From positions 1 to 8,430 of the forward strand of contig LJUD01000289.1 in NCBI GenBank assembly GCA_001304035.1: a stretch of DNA of 8,430 bases, in the 5' to 3' direction. A program made the translations under genes and the position numbers. Origin of the DNA: a bacterium SM23_31 (GTDB lineage Bacteria; SM23-31). Shown here one piece after another: positions 1-6,041 of this stretch. Numbering within the stretch: position 1 is the stretch's first letter; each line of letters opens with the position of its first letter. The notes beneath the pieces are model-generated. The model was not told where the DNA came from. It did not search any database and was given only the letters and a program-made list of their open reading frames with translations.

Positions 1-80
1 TATAGGCAATAAAATTTTGCTTTCGAGGGATGATTCGTTTCCTGAAAACACTGTTTTTCTGAATTTTGTTATTTTTAGCC

Positions 81-88
81 GGAAGGGA
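81..88 (+). promoter_or_regulatory. Ribosome binding site of the hydantoinase gene
   Basis: GGAAGGGA lies 10 bases before the ATG at 99. It decides the start: an upstream in-frame TTG at 66 would put this purine run inside the coding region, and the residues before the ATG look nothing like a hydantoinase N-terminus, whereas MKKPGTIFIKGGKVV does. No convincing -35/-10 pair was seen in bases 1-80, so the promoter may lie outside the window. Confidence 0.6.
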
Positions 89-98
89 AAAAGGTATA

Positions 99-1499
99 AT
101 GAAAAAACCGGGCACAATATTTATTAAGGGAGGGAAAGTTGTTTCAGGGCAGACCGCTGCTCAACTCGATGTTCTCATTCAGGGTGAGCGCATTTCTGCA
201 GTAGGCAGTCTGCCTGATTTCAAGGCTGACGTTGAAATTGATGCGGGAGGTCTTCTCGTGCTGCCCGGCGCTGTGGATACTCATGTACACTTTAACGACG
301 TCTTTATGAATACGATCAGTGTCCACGATTACTATACCGGCACCTTAGCCGCCGCTTACGGGGGAGTTACAAGCATCATCGACTTTTCTAATCAAACTCC
401 CGGTGAACCATTAATAAACACCATCAGAACCAAAAAAGATGAAGCTGAAGGAAATGCCATAATCGATTGGGGTGTGCATCCGGTTATCACGCAGCCGACG
501 CCTGAGACTTTGGATGAGATTCCGCACATAGTGGAAAGAGGAGCGCCGACCATCAAGTGTTACATGACCTACCGCGACGAAGGGCTTATGATAGAAGATG
601 AGGATTTAAAACGCATTTTAAAAAAGCTCCGGGATGCCGGCGGTATGTTGATGGTACATGCAGAGGACAACGATATGTTAGAAGAAAACGTTCACCGTAT
701 GATTGCCTCAGGTTTAACACAGCCGGTCTATCATGCAAGGAGCAGGCCACCGGAAGTCGAGGACAAAGCCATCCGCCGCTGTATACAGATTATGCGGGAA
801 ACAGGAGGGAGGCTTTTTATTGTTCATTTGGCTTCCGCTGATGGAGCCGAACTTGTCGGCGCCGCACGGGCTGAGGGTTTGGACGTCATCGCCGAGACAT
901 GTACACATTATCTTGTCTTTACCGATAAAATGCTGGAACGTGATGACGGCGTAAAATGGATTTGTTCCCCGCCGCTCAGGAGTAAATCGATCCAGGACAG
1001 GCTGTGGACGGCTCTGCAGGATGGACGTATCTCGATGGTTACCTCCGATGATGCCGCCTACTCATGGGAAGCAAAGCTCATGGGTTCCGGCCGCTTTGAT
1101 AAGTGTCCCAACGGCATCGCCGGTATTGAGCCCCGCTTCACTATACTCTATTCCGAGGGCGTGGCAAAGAAACGGATTTCCCTGCCAAGATTTGTTGAAC
1201 TTGTCTCAACAACACCGGCGAACCTGTTTGGTCTGGCGCCGCAAAAAGGAAGTCTGATTCCCGGCGCCGATGCGGATATTTTACTTTTTGACCCTCACGC
1301 ACGATGGATAATGAATCAGAAAACACTGCACATGGCAGCCGACTATGCCGCTTATGACAATATTGATGTAACAGGTAAAATTGTGAAAGTCTTTTCCCGG
1401 GGAGAACTTATTATCGATGGAGACCGGTGCCTTGCCGAAAAGGGAAGAGGACGCTATCTCCACCGGAAGCTCGATTTTTCCCTTCGTGCGGGAATATGA
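99..1499 (+). CDS. D-hydantoinase / dihydropyrimidinase-family cyclic amidohydrolase
   Basis: This 466-residue protein is predicted to open cyclic amide rings (5-substituted hydantoins, dihydropyrimidines or relatives) to N-carbamoyl acids in the cytoplasm. Length and motif order match the hydantoinase branch of the amidohydrolase superfamily. All binuclear-metal ligands can be placed: H62 and H64 in DTHVHF, the carboxylated K153 in TIKCYMTY, H187 in MVHAED, H243 in IVHLAS and D317 in TSDDAAY. Y158, S290 (CSPPLR) and N338 (CPNGIAGIE) fall where substrate-contacting residues sit in D-hydantoinases. The residue after the metal Asp is D318, where most relatives have His (SDHCPF), so the substrate may not be the classic one. 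A C-terminal beta segment (about 385-435, GSLIPGADADILLFDP) completes the fold. It lies 49 bases before the decarboxylase gene and in a cluster with a hydantoin racemase. Allantoinase is less likely given the K153 context and the PNGIAGIE motif. Confidence 0.88.
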   Translation: MKKPGTIFIKGGKVVSGQTAAQLDVLIQGERISAVGSLPDFKADVEIDAGGLLVLPGAVDTHVHFNDVFMNTISVHDYYTGTLAAAYGGVTSIIDFSNQTPGEPLINTIRTKKDEAEGNAIIDWGVHPVITQPTPETLDEIPHIVERGAPTIKCYMTYRDEGLMIEDEDLKRILKKLRDAGGMLMVHAEDNDMLEENVHRMIASGLTQPVYHARSRPPEVEDKAIRRCIQIMRETGGRLFIVHLASADGAELVGAARAEGLDVIAETCTHYLVFTDKMLERDDGVKWICSPPLRSKSIQDRLWTALQDGRISMVTSDDAAYSWEAKLMGSGRFDKCPNGIAGIEPRFTILYSEGVAKKRISLPRFVELVSTTPANLFGLAPQKGSLIPGADADILLFDPHARWIMNQKTLHMAADYAAYDNIDVTGKIVKVFSRGELIIDGDRCLAEKGRGRYLHRKLDFSLRAGI

Positions 1500-1548
1500 T
1501 AGAAAGACAATGCAGATAAATAAATATCGAATCATCAGGTAATAAACC

Positions 1549-2922
1549 ATGCAAAAAAAGAATAACATTCCCATATACTCCGGTGCTTCTCCGGAGCAGA
1601 TAGCAGCCGGCTTGAAAACGCTCGTTGATTTTCAGGATGAAGGATTGCCCTTAGAGGATTTATCCAAACTGGTTAATGAGCGTCTCATTCCCCATTTTGT
1701 ACAGTACGACCTGCCTGAATTCCAGTCTATGTTTAATGCTTTCCCGGAAAAAGGGGCGGAATTCGGTGCAAATATTGCGCTCAAATACAACCAGGGCGTT
1801 ACGAACTGGCAGGTCTCTCCGGGTGCCGTTATGCTTGAGGAATTATGCTGCAAGGCTTTATGCCGGATCTTCGGACTTTCCACTGATTCCGACGGCACAT
1901 TTATGTACTGCGGGACCTATGCAAACCAGGAAGCACTGTATATGGCACTTCACCGGAAAGCTGAAGAGTATGGGTTTGATTTTGCTGAAAAAGGGCTGCA
2001 GGGATTCGCAGACCCGGACCGTTTGGCGGTAGTTACTTCCTGCGATGCGCATTTTTCCTTGAAACATGCAGTACGTATGATGGGACTTGGTGAAAAGAGT
2101 CTGGTGCCCCTGCCTGTCGATAAAAACCGCCGTATTGATATTAGGCGTATGGAAGAAACCTTACACGAGCTGCTAAAAACAAAGGATATTTTTTGCATAG
2201 TTGCTACTGCCGGTACGACCTCTGCCGGTTCGATTGATCCCATCCTCCCGATTGTAGAATTATGCGGGAGATCAGGCGTGTGGCTGCATGTGGACGGCGC
2301 CTACGGTCTGGCTTACAGCCTTGTTCCTGAATGCAAGAAGTTATTTTCCGGCGTGGAACATGCAGATTCAGTGTCCTGGGACCCGCACAAACAATTCGGA
2401 GTTCCCATTCCCAGTTCGCTGCTTTTTGTACGCCGCAGGGAAGATTTTAACCGGATGGCGGTTTACGGCGACTATTTTAACCGCAAAGACGATATTGAAC
2501 CCAATCCGGGACTGAAATCCTCTCCGTCCACACGCCCTCTTACTGCTCTTTCCCTCGTTACTTCCATACGTTACCAGGGAATGGCAAAAGTGATCGAGAG
2601 GCTTCGTGCCCCGCTCACAGCAGTCAAAACCGCAGCCGATTATCTCAATACTCAAGCCGATGTAGAAGTATGCCACCAGCCCGATACCGGGCTTCTCTGT
2701 ATACGCATCATCCCGGAAGAATTTCCGGAAGAACAACTCGGTCAACTGCAGATATACATATACAACAGAATCAAAAAAGAGAGAAAACGTTCAATTTCTG
2801 TGACAAAGTTAGATGATAAAACTGTCTTGCGTTTGGTGGCGATTTCGCCGTCGGTTACAAGCGAAGCATTGATGGAAACTGTATCGAATGCACGAAAAAT
2901 GGCAGGTGAATATCAGGTTTAA
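1549..2922 (+). CDS. PLP-dependent group II amino-acid decarboxylase
   Basis: This 457-residue, fold-type I PLP enzyme resembles aromatic-L-amino-acid, glutamate and diaminobutyrate decarboxylases and probably converts an amino acid to its amine and CO2 in the cytoplasm. Visible motifs in order are: NWQVSPGAVMLEE near residue 87, CGTYANQEAL (121-130, phosphate binding), SCDAHFSLKHA with H168 that stacks on the PLP ring, TAGTTSAGSIDP (220-231), HVDGAYG with D249 that pairs with the pyridine nitrogen, and SWDPHKQ with the Schiff-base lysine K281. The C-terminal small domain (about 330-457) is present, so the gene looks intact. The ribosome site is weak (CAGGT, 1536-1540). The start follows the hydantoinase stop by 49 bases with no terminator, so the two are probably cotranscribed. 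Substrate cannot be told from the motifs. The neighbours suggest an amino acid released from a hydantoin or imported by the adjacent symporter. Confidence 0.88.
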   Translation: MQKKNNIPIYSGASPEQIAAGLKTLVDFQDEGLPLEDLSKLVNERLIPHFVQYDLPEFQSMFNAFPEKGAEFGANIALKYNQGVTNWQVSPGAVMLEELCCKALCRIFGLSTDSDGTFMYCGTYANQEALYMALHRKAEEYGFDFAEKGLQGFADPDRLAVVTSCDAHFSLKHAVRMMGLGEKSLVPLPVDKNRRIDIRRMEETLHELLKTKDIFCIVATAGTTSAGSIDPILPIVELCGRSGVWLHVDGAYGLAYSLVPECKKLFSGVEHADSVSWDPHKQFGVPIPSSLLFVRRREDFNRMAVYGDYFNRKDDIEPNPGLKSSPSTRPLTALSLVTSIRYQGMAKVIERLRAPLTAVKTAADYLNTQADVEVCHQPDTGLLCIRIIPEEFPEEQLGQLQIYIYNRIKKERKRSISVTKLDDKTVLRLVAISPSVTSEALMETVSNARKMAGEYQV

Positions 2923-2971
2923 TAATTCCGTGGCGGATATAAATATATGAAATTGATTATATCTTTCAAGT

Positions 2972-3000
2972 TTGACAAAATACACAGCCGTTTGTCGTTA
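2972..3000 (+). promoter_or_regulatory. Possible promoter/operator before the symporter gene
   Basis: The 110-base gap after the decarboxylase contains a perfect TTGACA (2972-2977), but the hexamer 17 bases downstream (TCGTTA, 2995-3000) is a poor -10 box. The same stretch has a short inverted repeat, GACAAA (2974-2979) and TTTGTC (2991-2996), which could be a regulator site. Either reading is weak; the symporter may simply be read from the upstream genes. Confidence 0.2.
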
Positions 3001-3017
3001 CACGATTGGATTTAAGC

Positions 3018-3025
3018 AGAAGGAG
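3018..3025 (+). promoter_or_regulatory. Ribosome binding site of the symporter gene
   Basis: AGAAGGAG lies 7 bases before GTG at 3033, which is ideal spacing. It favours GTG 3033 over the TTG codons at 3006 (upstream of the site), 3030 (4 bases away) and 3036 (10 bases away). Confidence 0.65.
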
Positions 3026-3032
3026 TTATTTG

Positions 3033-4235
3033 GTGTTGGAAAAAATCCTGGATGTTGCATCTGAAATCGACCTGATTCTATGGGGACAATGGACGATGAT
3101 ATTTATTGCGTCCGTTGCCGTGTATTTAACCGTAAGGTCTGGTTTTTTCCAGGTAAGAAAATTCGGATTTATCTTGAAAAACACCTTCGGAAAAATCTTT
3201 GAACAGACGGAATCCGATGAAAAAAGTAAAATCACTCCTTTTCAGGCAACAACCACAGCTTTAGCAAGTACTGTCGGTATGGGAAACATCGCGGGAGTTG
3301 CCACTGCTTTATCTGTCGGAGGACCGGGAGCAATATTCTGGATGTGGCTGCTGGCGCTGTTTGGAATGATGTCAAAAACTGCCGAGATAACTCTCGCCGT
3401 ACACTATAGAGATATTGATGAAGAAGGTAGTCTGCACGGCGGTCCGATGTATTATATTAATAAAGGATTGGGATGGAAATTTCTTGCTCAAATATTCAGT
3501 ATCGGGGTGCTCATTAATGCTGTTTTGAGCGCTTCTCTACTGCAGTCCCACACGGTCGGCAGGGCTTTTCTGTCGAGCTATAATTTTAATCCCTACATTG
3601 TAACGGGAGCGATGGCTGTAACCACAGCTTTCGTGGTCATAGGCGGGATCAAAAGGATTGGTCAATTCTGCGTAAAGCTCGTCCCTTTCATGTCTGTTAT
3701 ATACATTTTTGGCGGAATGACGCTGTTTGTAATAAATTATGCTCAAATCCCCGAAGTGTTCGGCGCTATATTCAAGTATGCATTTGCGCCGGCGCCGGCA
3801 GCCGGAGGGTTTGCAGGTGCGGCAGTCGCTGCCGCTATTAAAAACGGTATGGCAAGAGGAATGCTGTCTAATGAAGCCGGTCTTGGTACAGCTCCGATGG
3901 TGCATGCAAACGCAGATACGAAACATCCGTTTCGGCAGGGAATCTGGGGCGCATTTGAAGTTTTTATAGATACAATTGTTATCTGTACGATAACGTCATT
4001 TGCCGTTCTTTCAACCGGAGTATTATCAAGCGGAGATTCGGGCGTAGAGTTGGTTATACAAGCTTTTTCATCGGTATTCCCCGCAGATATTGCGAGTACA
4101 TTAATCTCATTTTGCATACTTACATTCTGCCTTTCAACACAAATAGGATTTTTTATTTACTACGAGACTGCGATTGTTAACGTATTCGGCAAAAAAGCAA
4201 TGAAATTTTTAAAATGGATCTACTTTGTTCACTGA
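3033..4235 (+). CDS. Sodium:alanine/glycine symporter (AGCS family), 3' end disrupted
   Basis: This reading frame gives 400 residues of an inner-membrane amino-acid:Na+ symporter that takes up alanine, glycine or related small amino acids. The AGCS signature is perfect: GGPGAIFWMWLLALFG (96-111). Other hallmarks are STVGMGNIAGVATAL (79-93), GGPMYYINKGLG (136-147), VIGGIKRIG (202-210), and ARGMLSNEAGLGTAPMVHA (274-292). Multiple hydrophobic segments run through the protein. It stops early: after KFLKWIYFVH the frame ends, but the family continues with a further helix and a conserved PNLIALLxLSG region. That C-terminal sequence reappears at once in another frame (see 4214-4339), so a stretch of about 30-40 residues appears to be missing and the frame is shifted. 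The product lacks its last one or two membrane segments and may not work. It follows the decarboxylase by 110 bases and is probably part of the same cluster. Confidence 0.9.
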   Translation: MLEKILDVASEIDLILWGQWTMIFIASVAVYLTVRSGFFQVRKFGFILKNTFGKIFEQTESDEKSKITPFQATTTALASTVGMGNIAGVATALSVGGPGAIFWMWLLALFGMMSKTAEITLAVHYRDIDEEGSLHGGPMYYINKGLGWKFLAQIFSIGVLINAVLSASLLQSHTVGRAFLSSYNFNPYIVTGAMAVTTAFVVIGGIKRIGQFCVKLVPFMSVIYIFGGMTLFVINYAQIPEVFGAIFKYAFAPAPAAGGFAGAAVAAAIKNGMARGMLSNEAGLGTAPMVHANADTKHPFRQGIWGAFEVFIDTIVICTITSFAVLSTGVLSSGDSGVELVIQAFSSVFPADIASTLISFCILTFCLSTQIGFFIYYETAIVNVFGKKAMKFLKWIYFVH

Positions 4236-4339
4236 GCGGTGCATTCTTTAAGCTGATGAGGGATTTTCTAAGTGATAAAAATGAATATGCAACAGCGAAA
4301 ATCGATGTTTCTAAAGAATATGTAAAAACGGCGAAATAA
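4214..4339 (+). pseudogene. Out-of-frame C-terminal remnant of the AGCS symporter
   Basis: Read in a frame two bases off from the symporter frame, 4214-4339 encodes 41 residues beginning MDLLCSLSGAFFKLMRDFL and ending VSKEYVKTAK before a TAA at 4337. LLCSLSGAFFKL resembles the terminal LIALLxLSGxxxK part of AGCS proteins, which follows the last conserved membrane region. It has no ribosome site of its own and overlaps the end of the symporter frame, so it is best read as the detached 3' end of that gene, joined to it after loss of an internal segment whose length is not a multiple of three. The missing segment should hold the family's conserved (N)GLMAxPN region, which I do not find in any frame here. 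An assembly error could produce the same picture. Confidence 0.6.
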
Positions 4340-4364
4340 ATTAAACTAAAAGAATTGGTATATC

Positions 4365-4832
4365 ATGCGAAAGACCAAGGTAAGTAAAAAAATCGACAGA
4401 ATCTCATTCCAATTAGGCATGATCAACTGCTTTGCGGAAATGGTAGAATGCGGTGTAAAAAAACTGGCATTGAGCCCGCCGGTTACTCCCGAAGACTATA
4501 CGGTAATCAAAGACGCCTCCGATGATATTGTAAAGGGTTTCGGAATTAAATCCTATTTAGAAAAGTCGTTACTCGTAACAGACCTCCAGTCGCCGGAATT
4601 TACAAAAGGGAAATGGACTATTCTTTATTACGAAGATGACGAAGTACTCGAAGCATATCTGGCATTGAAAGAGAAGAAACATCACCTTGAGCAATCAGGC
4701 GGATACGATAAGACCGCCCGGCAGGAGATATCGAGAGCATTTATGAGGCTGTTGAGTTATCCGGAAGATAAAATAGAGGAAAAACTCTCAAAAAAGAGCC
4801 TGCAAGACCCGTATATGCTTGTGAAGGAATAA
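4365..4832 (+). CDS. Conserved-looking protein of unknown function, 155 residues
   Basis: I do not recognise this gene. It encodes a soluble, charged, probably mostly helical protein with no signal peptide or membrane segment. The N-terminal third carries the most family-like stretch, FQLGMINCFAEMVECG (15-30) followed by VKKLALSPP (31-39), with cysteines at 22 and 29. A central segment (80-100, GKWTILYYEDDEVLEAYLAL) looks like a strand then a helix, and the last third is rich in Lys and Glu. The start is ATG at 4365 with only a weak upstream purine stretch (AAAAGAA, about 4348-4354). It begins 25 bases after the symporter remnant and lies between transport and racemase genes, so it is probably coexpressed and may be an accessory or regulatory partner of the hydantoin/amino-acid enzymes. 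That role is inference from position only. Confidence 0.75.
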   Translation: MRKTKVSKKIDRISFQLGMINCFAEMVECGVKKLALSPPVTPEDYTVIKDASDDIVKGFGIKSYLEKSLLVTDLQSPEFTKGKWTILYYEDDEVLEAYLALKEKKHHLEQSGGYDKTARQEISRAFMRLLSYPEDKIEEKLSKKSLQDPYMLVKE

Positions 4833-4856
4833 CGTTGTAAAACCATAAATACCAAA

Positions 4857-5043
4857 CTTGTGATTATAAGTATCGACGCTTGTGCCATGAAAATTACCCA
4901 CTGTATTATGAAACTTTCTACTGTCTTTATAAAGATCGACTCCGTTATCTTAAAGATTAATCCTTTCATCCTGAATCTCGATCCTGTCATCCTGAGTCTT
5001 GATCCTGTCATCCTGAATCTCGATCCTGTCATCCTGAATTTAT
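4857..5043. repeat. 21-bp tandem repeat, about nine copies, decaying towards the left
   Basis: Copies at 4960-4980, 4981-5001, 5002-5022 and 5023-5043 are near identical (core CCTGTCATCCTGAATCTCGA, the last copy diverging at its end). Further left the same 21-base period continues with growing divergence back to about 4857: tcc gtt atc tta aag att aat, act gtc ttt ata aag atc gac, cac tgt att atg aaa ctt tct, gct tgt gcc atg aaa att acc. The array ends in a palindrome that contains the same ATCCTGAA core. There are no spacers between copies, so it is not a CRISPR. It lies in the spacer between the 155-residue gene and the racemase. Both strands are open through it only because the unit length is a multiple of three; I do not consider it a gene. 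Confidence 0.85.
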
Positions 5044-5051
5044 TTCAGGAT
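5031..5051. repeat. Palindrome ATCCTGAA-TTTAT-TTCAGGAT
   Basis: There are perfect 8-base arms (5031-5038 and 5044-5051) around a 5-base loop, at the right end of the tandem array. A hairpin in RNA could shield or end the upstream transcript, but no T run follows, so it is not a standard intrinsic terminator. Palindromes built on CATCCTGAA...TTCAGGAT are common dispersed repeats in many bacterial genomes. A further TTCAGGAT copy occurs at 5077-5084. Confidence 0.75.
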
Positions 5052-5065
5052 CTGGTTTGCTCGGC

Positions 5066-5085
5066 TATCCCGAAGGTTCAGGATT
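5066..5085. repeat. Degenerate copy of the TATCCCGAA palindromic repeat
   Basis: TATCCCGAAGGTTCAGGATT matches the perfect palindrome at 8093-8112 at 17 of 20 positions by eye, with one arm decayed (CAGGAT in place of CGGGAT). It sits 14 bases after the ATCCTGAA palindrome, so the two may form one composite dispersed element. Confidence 0.55.
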
Positions 5086-5222
5086 CACCTCGCCGAATTC
5101 ATACCTGCAAAGTAAAGAACACCTTTGCAAGTGGAATTAACACTTTTTATAGGGTCAAAAGGATGGATATTAATAGAGTTGAAGAAGTTGTTATGTAAAG
5201 TATAAAACCGTTTGCATTTTGC

Positions 5223-5250
5223 TCTCTGTTGGTGTTGTCACCAACAGAGA
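5223..5250. promoter_or_regulatory. Perfect 12-bp inverted repeat upstream of the racemase gene
   Basis: TCTCTGTTGGTG (5223-5234) and CACCAACAGAGA (5239-5250) pair perfectly around TTGT. It lies 60 bases before the racemase ATG. No T run follows on either strand, so an intrinsic terminator is unlikely. It may be a dispersed palindromic unit, an operator, or a 5' leader stem of the racemase transcript. The sequence does not decide between these. Confidence 0.7.
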
Positions 5251-5299
5251 AAAGTTAGTAAAGGATGTATTAAGAAAATTTTATGCGTGAATCAGTTTT

Positions 5300-5303
5300 G
5301 GAG
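5300..5303 (+). promoter_or_regulatory. Ribosome binding site of the racemase gene
   Basis: GGAG lies 7 bases before ATG 5311. It supports that start over an in-frame TTG at 5212, whose extra 33 residues would run through the 12-bp inverted repeat and have no racemase character. Confidence 0.6.
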
Positions 5304-5310
5304 CACAACA

Positions 5311-5994
5311 ATGAAAATCCTTATCATAAATCCTAACAGCGACCCGGAAATGACCGAAGCAATCCGGAGAACCGCTGAGAATTTTGTTGACAGAGAATGT
5401 GAAGTCGTATGTGAACCGACACCGGGAGCACCAAAATTCATCGAAACGTATGAGGATGAAATCAAAGCTGCGCAGGGAATGGTCAAATTGGTTAAAGAAA
5501 ACGATAATACATTTGATGCGTTTATTATTGCATGTCACTGCGACCCTAATCTTGATGCCATGAAGGAAATTACAAAAAAACCTGTCGTGGGTATCGGAGA
5601 AGCCTCAATGAAAATAGCTTCCATGCTGGGACACCGCTTTTCTGTAGTTTCAACCTCTAAACATTCAATCCCGAATAAAGAAGCACTAATTCGGAAATAT
5701 CATCTTCAGGAATTACTTGCCTCGGTGAGAATGCCGCAGGAAGAACAAGATGTAATGAACGAATCCGGCGATGAAGAAAAATACTTGCAGGCGGCAAAAT
5801 CAGCCCTCGAAGAGGATGGGGCGGAGGTCATCGTGTTGGGTTGTGCAGGAATGACGGGATTAGATAAGCGTTTGGAAGCAAAACTCGGAGTCCCGGTTTT
5901 AGACGGGATCGTTTGTGCATTGATTATCGCTGTGGGATTGGTAAAATACGGTGTTTCAACAAGTAAAATCGGAAGGTATAATCCGGAATATTAA
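5311..5994 (+). CDS. Asp/Glu/hydantoin racemase family protein
   Basis: This 227-residue cytosolic, cofactor-independent racemase of the hydantoin/Asp-Glu racemase superfamily probably interconverts D- and L-5-substituted hydantoins (or allantoin) so that a stereoselective hydantoinase can use both. It starts with the typical MKILIINPNSDPEMT and holds both catalytic cysteine motifs: IIACHCDPN with C75 and VIVLGCAGM with C178, each leading one half of the two-domain fold. GIGEASM (95-101) and the C-terminal PVLDGIVCALIIAVGL (195-210) are also family features. C77, two residues after C75, is an additional cysteine at a position that is more often not Cys. It shares the cluster with the hydantoinase at 99-1499 but is separated by the symporter, an unknown gene and a repeat spacer. 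The next gene starts 47 bases later with no terminator between. Amino-acid (Asp/Glu) or allantoin racemase activity remains possible. Confidence 0.85.
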   Translation: MKILIINPNSDPEMTEAIRRTAENFVDRECEVVCEPTPGAPKFIETYEDEIKAAQGMVKLVKENDNTFDAFIIACHCDPNLDAMKEITKKPVVGIGEASMKIASMLGHRFSVVSTSKHSIPNKEALIRKYHLQELLASVRMPQEEQDVMNESGDEEKYLQAAKSALEEDGAEVIVLGCAGMTGLDKRLEAKLGVPVLDGIVCALIIAVGLVKYGVSTSKIGRYNPEY

Positions 5995-6027
5995 TTACGA
6001 TAATAAAAAACCGTTCATAATAATTTC

Positions 6028-6036
6028 AGGGGGTGA
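6028..6036 (+). promoter_or_regulatory. Ribosome binding site of the exported hydrolase gene
   Basis: AGGGGGTGA, one base off the full AGGAGGTGA, lies 5 bases before ATG 6042. It overlaps the alternative GTG at 6033, which argues for ATG 6042 as the real start. Confidence 0.7.
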
Positions 6037-6041
6037 TTCCA

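Noticed and set aside
66..98. Longer hydantoinase start at TTG 66
   Set aside because: The likely Shine-Dalgarno (81-88) would lie within the coding region, and ATG 99 gives the usual family N-terminus.
1281..1574. A 97-codon open frame on the - strand over the hydantoinase/decarboxylase junction
   Set aside because: It lies mostly antisense to the hydantoinase, which is fully supported by motifs; no motif or ribosome site supports the reverse frame.
4757..5032. A 91-codon open frame on the - strand with repeated MTGSRFR heptads
   Set aside because: It is the reverse reading of the same tandem repeats and runs antisense into the end of the 155-residue gene.
4960..5043. CRISPR-like repeat array
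   Set aside because: Copies are directly adjacent without unique spacers, and no cas gene is visible.
4860..5198. A 112-codon open frame on the + strand across the tandem repeats
   Set aside because: It is open because the 21-base unit is a multiple of three, starts with GTG without a ribosome site, and after the repeats has no protein-like features.
5212..5310. N-terminal extension of the racemase from TTG 5212
   Set aside because: It runs through a perfect 12-bp inverted repeat, has no racemase character, and ATG 5311 has a well-placed GGAG.
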